DNA from: QALR01 sp045646925
GTDB taxonomy: Bacteria > Bacillota > Clostridia > Oscillospirales > CAG-272
Direction: 5' to 3'
NCBI GenBank assembly: GCA_045646925.1
Contig: JAZRLQ010000205.1
Span: 1 to 23,732 of the forward strand
DNA length: 23,732 nucleotides
In this document: positions 22,644 through 23,732 of the stretch, piece after piece
Layout: the number at the start of each line of letters is the position of its first letter
Position numbering within the stretch: position 1 is the stretch's first letter
Notes under the pieces: generated by a model
The model's input: the letters and a program-made list of their open reading frames with translations, nothing else
Database searches by the model: none
What the model was told of the DNA's origin: nothing
Made by a program: the position numbers and the translations under genes

Positions 22644-23732
22644 ATGGGAATTTATGAAGAATTGCAAGCGCGCGGTCTGATCGCGCAGGTCACGGACGAA
22701 GAACAGATCCGCGACGTCATCAATAACGGAAAGGCAACCTTTTACATCGGATTCGACTGCACCGCAGACAGCTTGACCGCAGGTCACTTTATGGCGCTCA
22801 CTCTGATGAAGCGTTTGCAGATGGCAGGCAACAAGCCGATCGCGCTCATCGGCGGCGGCACCACCATGATCGGTGACCCCTCCGGCAGAACCGATATGAG
22901 AAAGATGCTCACCAAAGAAGACATCGATCACAACGCGGAATGCTTCAAGCGCCAGATGGAAAAATTCATCGAATTCGGCGAAGGCAAAGCAATGATGGTC
23001 AACAACGCAGATTGGCTTTTGAACCTCAACTACGTTGAATTGCTCCGCGAAGTCGGCGCCTGCTTCTCCGTCAACAATATGCTCCGCGCAGAATGCTACA
23101 AGCAGAGAATGGAAAAGGGCCTCTCCTTCCTCGAATTCAACTACATGATCATGCAGTCCTACGACTTCTACTATATGTTCAAGAAATACGGCTGTAATAT
23201 GGAATTCGGCGGCGATGACCAGTGGTCCAATATGCTTGGCGGTACGGAATTGATCCGTAAAAAACTTGGTAAGGACGCACACGCGATGACCATCACTCTT
23301 CTCACAGACTCCAACGGTAAGAAGATGGGTAAAACTGCAGGTAACGCTGTATGGCTCGATCCCAATAAGACTTCTCCGTTTGAATTTTATCAGTACTGGC
23401 GTAACGTAGGAGATGCCGACGTTATGAAGTGCATCAAGATGCTTACGTTCCTCAGCCTCGATGAAATTGCGGCAATGGAAGCGTGGGATGACAGCCGTAT
23501 CAATGAAAAGAAAGAAGTTCTTGCTTATGAATTGACTGCTCTCGTTCATGGTAAGGAAGAAGCTGATAAAGCAAAAGAAACTTCCCGTAATCTTTTCTCC
23601 GGTGGCGGTAACAGTGCAGATATGCCTACAACGGAAATCGAAGCTTCCGCTTTGACCGACGGTAAGATCGGTATTCTTGATTTGATGGTTGCAGGTAAGC
23701 TTGCTCCCTCCAGAAGCGAAGCTAAGCGTCTT
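22644..23732 (+). CDS. tyrS: Tyrosyl-tRNA synthetase (C-terminus cut by window edge)
   Basis: The first 363 residues of a class I tyrosyl-tRNA synthetase, charging tRNA-Tyr with tyrosine. The Rossmann domain shows YIGFDCTADSLTAGHFMAL, the HIGH-like element being TAGH at 45-48. GGGTTMIGDPSGRTDMR and GGDDQWSNM (189-197) follow, and the KMSKS-type loop is KKMGKT (226-231). The reading frame is open at the right edge, with most of the anticodon-binding part and the start of an S4-like segment (LAPSRSEAKRL) visible; the full protein is normally about 405-420 residues. The start is ATG at 22644 with AAAGGA upstream. An earlier out-of-frame ATG at 22637 stops after six codons. Expression is controlled by the tyrosine T-box directly upstream. 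Confidence 0.97.
   Translation, partial: MGIYEELQARGLIAQVTDEEQIRDVINNGKATFYIGFDCTADSLTAGHFMALTLMKRLQMAGNKPIALIGGGTTMIGDPSGRTDMRKMLTKEDIDHNAECFKRQMEKFIEFGEGKAMMVNNADWLLNLNYVELLREVGACFSVNNMLRAECYKQRMEKGLSFLEFNYMIMQSYDFYYMFKKYGCNMEFGGDDQWSNMLGGTELIRKKLGKDAHAMTITLLTDSNGKKMGKTAGNAVWLDPNKTSPFEFYQYWRNVGDADVMKCIKMLTFLSLDEIAAMEAWDDSRINEKKEVLAYELTALVHGKEEADKAKETSRNLFSGGGNSADMPTTEIEASALTDGKIGILDLMVAGKLAPSRSEAKRL

Noticed and set aside
22620..23549. 309-codon open frame on minus
   Set aside because: Antisense to tyrS; the plus strand encodes a clear synthetase with all motifs.
1..23732. CRISPR array, tRNA, rRNA, insertion sequence or phage genes
   Set aside because: No regularly spaced repeats, tRNA-like cloverleaf, transposase or integrase motifs were seen on either strand.

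Overview
The window reads as ordinary chromosome of an anaerobic Bacillota (Clostridia-like) bacterium. The signs are strong AAGGAGG-type ribosome binding sites, near-consensus sigma-A promoters with 17-18 bp spacers, a tandem glycine riboswitch, a tyrosine T-box, a biotin-dependent Na+-pump decarboxylase operon, and the Firmicutes gene order tlyA-nadK-argR-recN. No rRNA, tRNA, insertion sequence, phage gene or CRISPR array was seen. The species cannot be named from the sequence alone.

Left part (1-5700, all minus strand): a four-gene operon encodes a membrane Na+-translocating acyl-CoA decarboxylase (carboxyltransferase alpha, OadG-type small subunit, biotin carrier, beta subunit cut by the window edge). 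Next comes an AGCS sodium:alanine/glycine symporter under a tandem glycine riboswitch, then a xylose-isomerase-like TIM-barrel protein. Divergent from the last, on plus, is a cytoplasmic esterase related to glucuronoyl esterases (5850-6953). The two probably act on carbohydrate.

Middle (7100-12850): a lipoprotein of unknown function and a membrane-anchored HtrA protease lie on minus, separated by a roughly 260-bp hairpin-rich intergenic element (7902-8158) that no gene explains. A GNAT acetyltransferase (plus) converges on an EF-G-like GTPase (minus) across a symmetrical terminator.

Right part (12970-23732): a 65-residue CxxC protein (DUF1858) is followed by trmK and a Nif3-family gene on plus. 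Then come a VanZ-like protein and cysteine synthase on minus, and divergently a DUF1576-like multipass membrane protein on plus. The tlyA-nadK-argR-recN operon follows, then tyrS behind a tyrosine T-box; tyrS runs off the right edge.

Most of the window is core housekeeping. The points most worth a second look are the 7902-8158 element, the short and divergent decarboxylase alpha subunit, the esterase with an altered nucleophile motif and no export signal, and the DUF1576-like protein paired with cysK.
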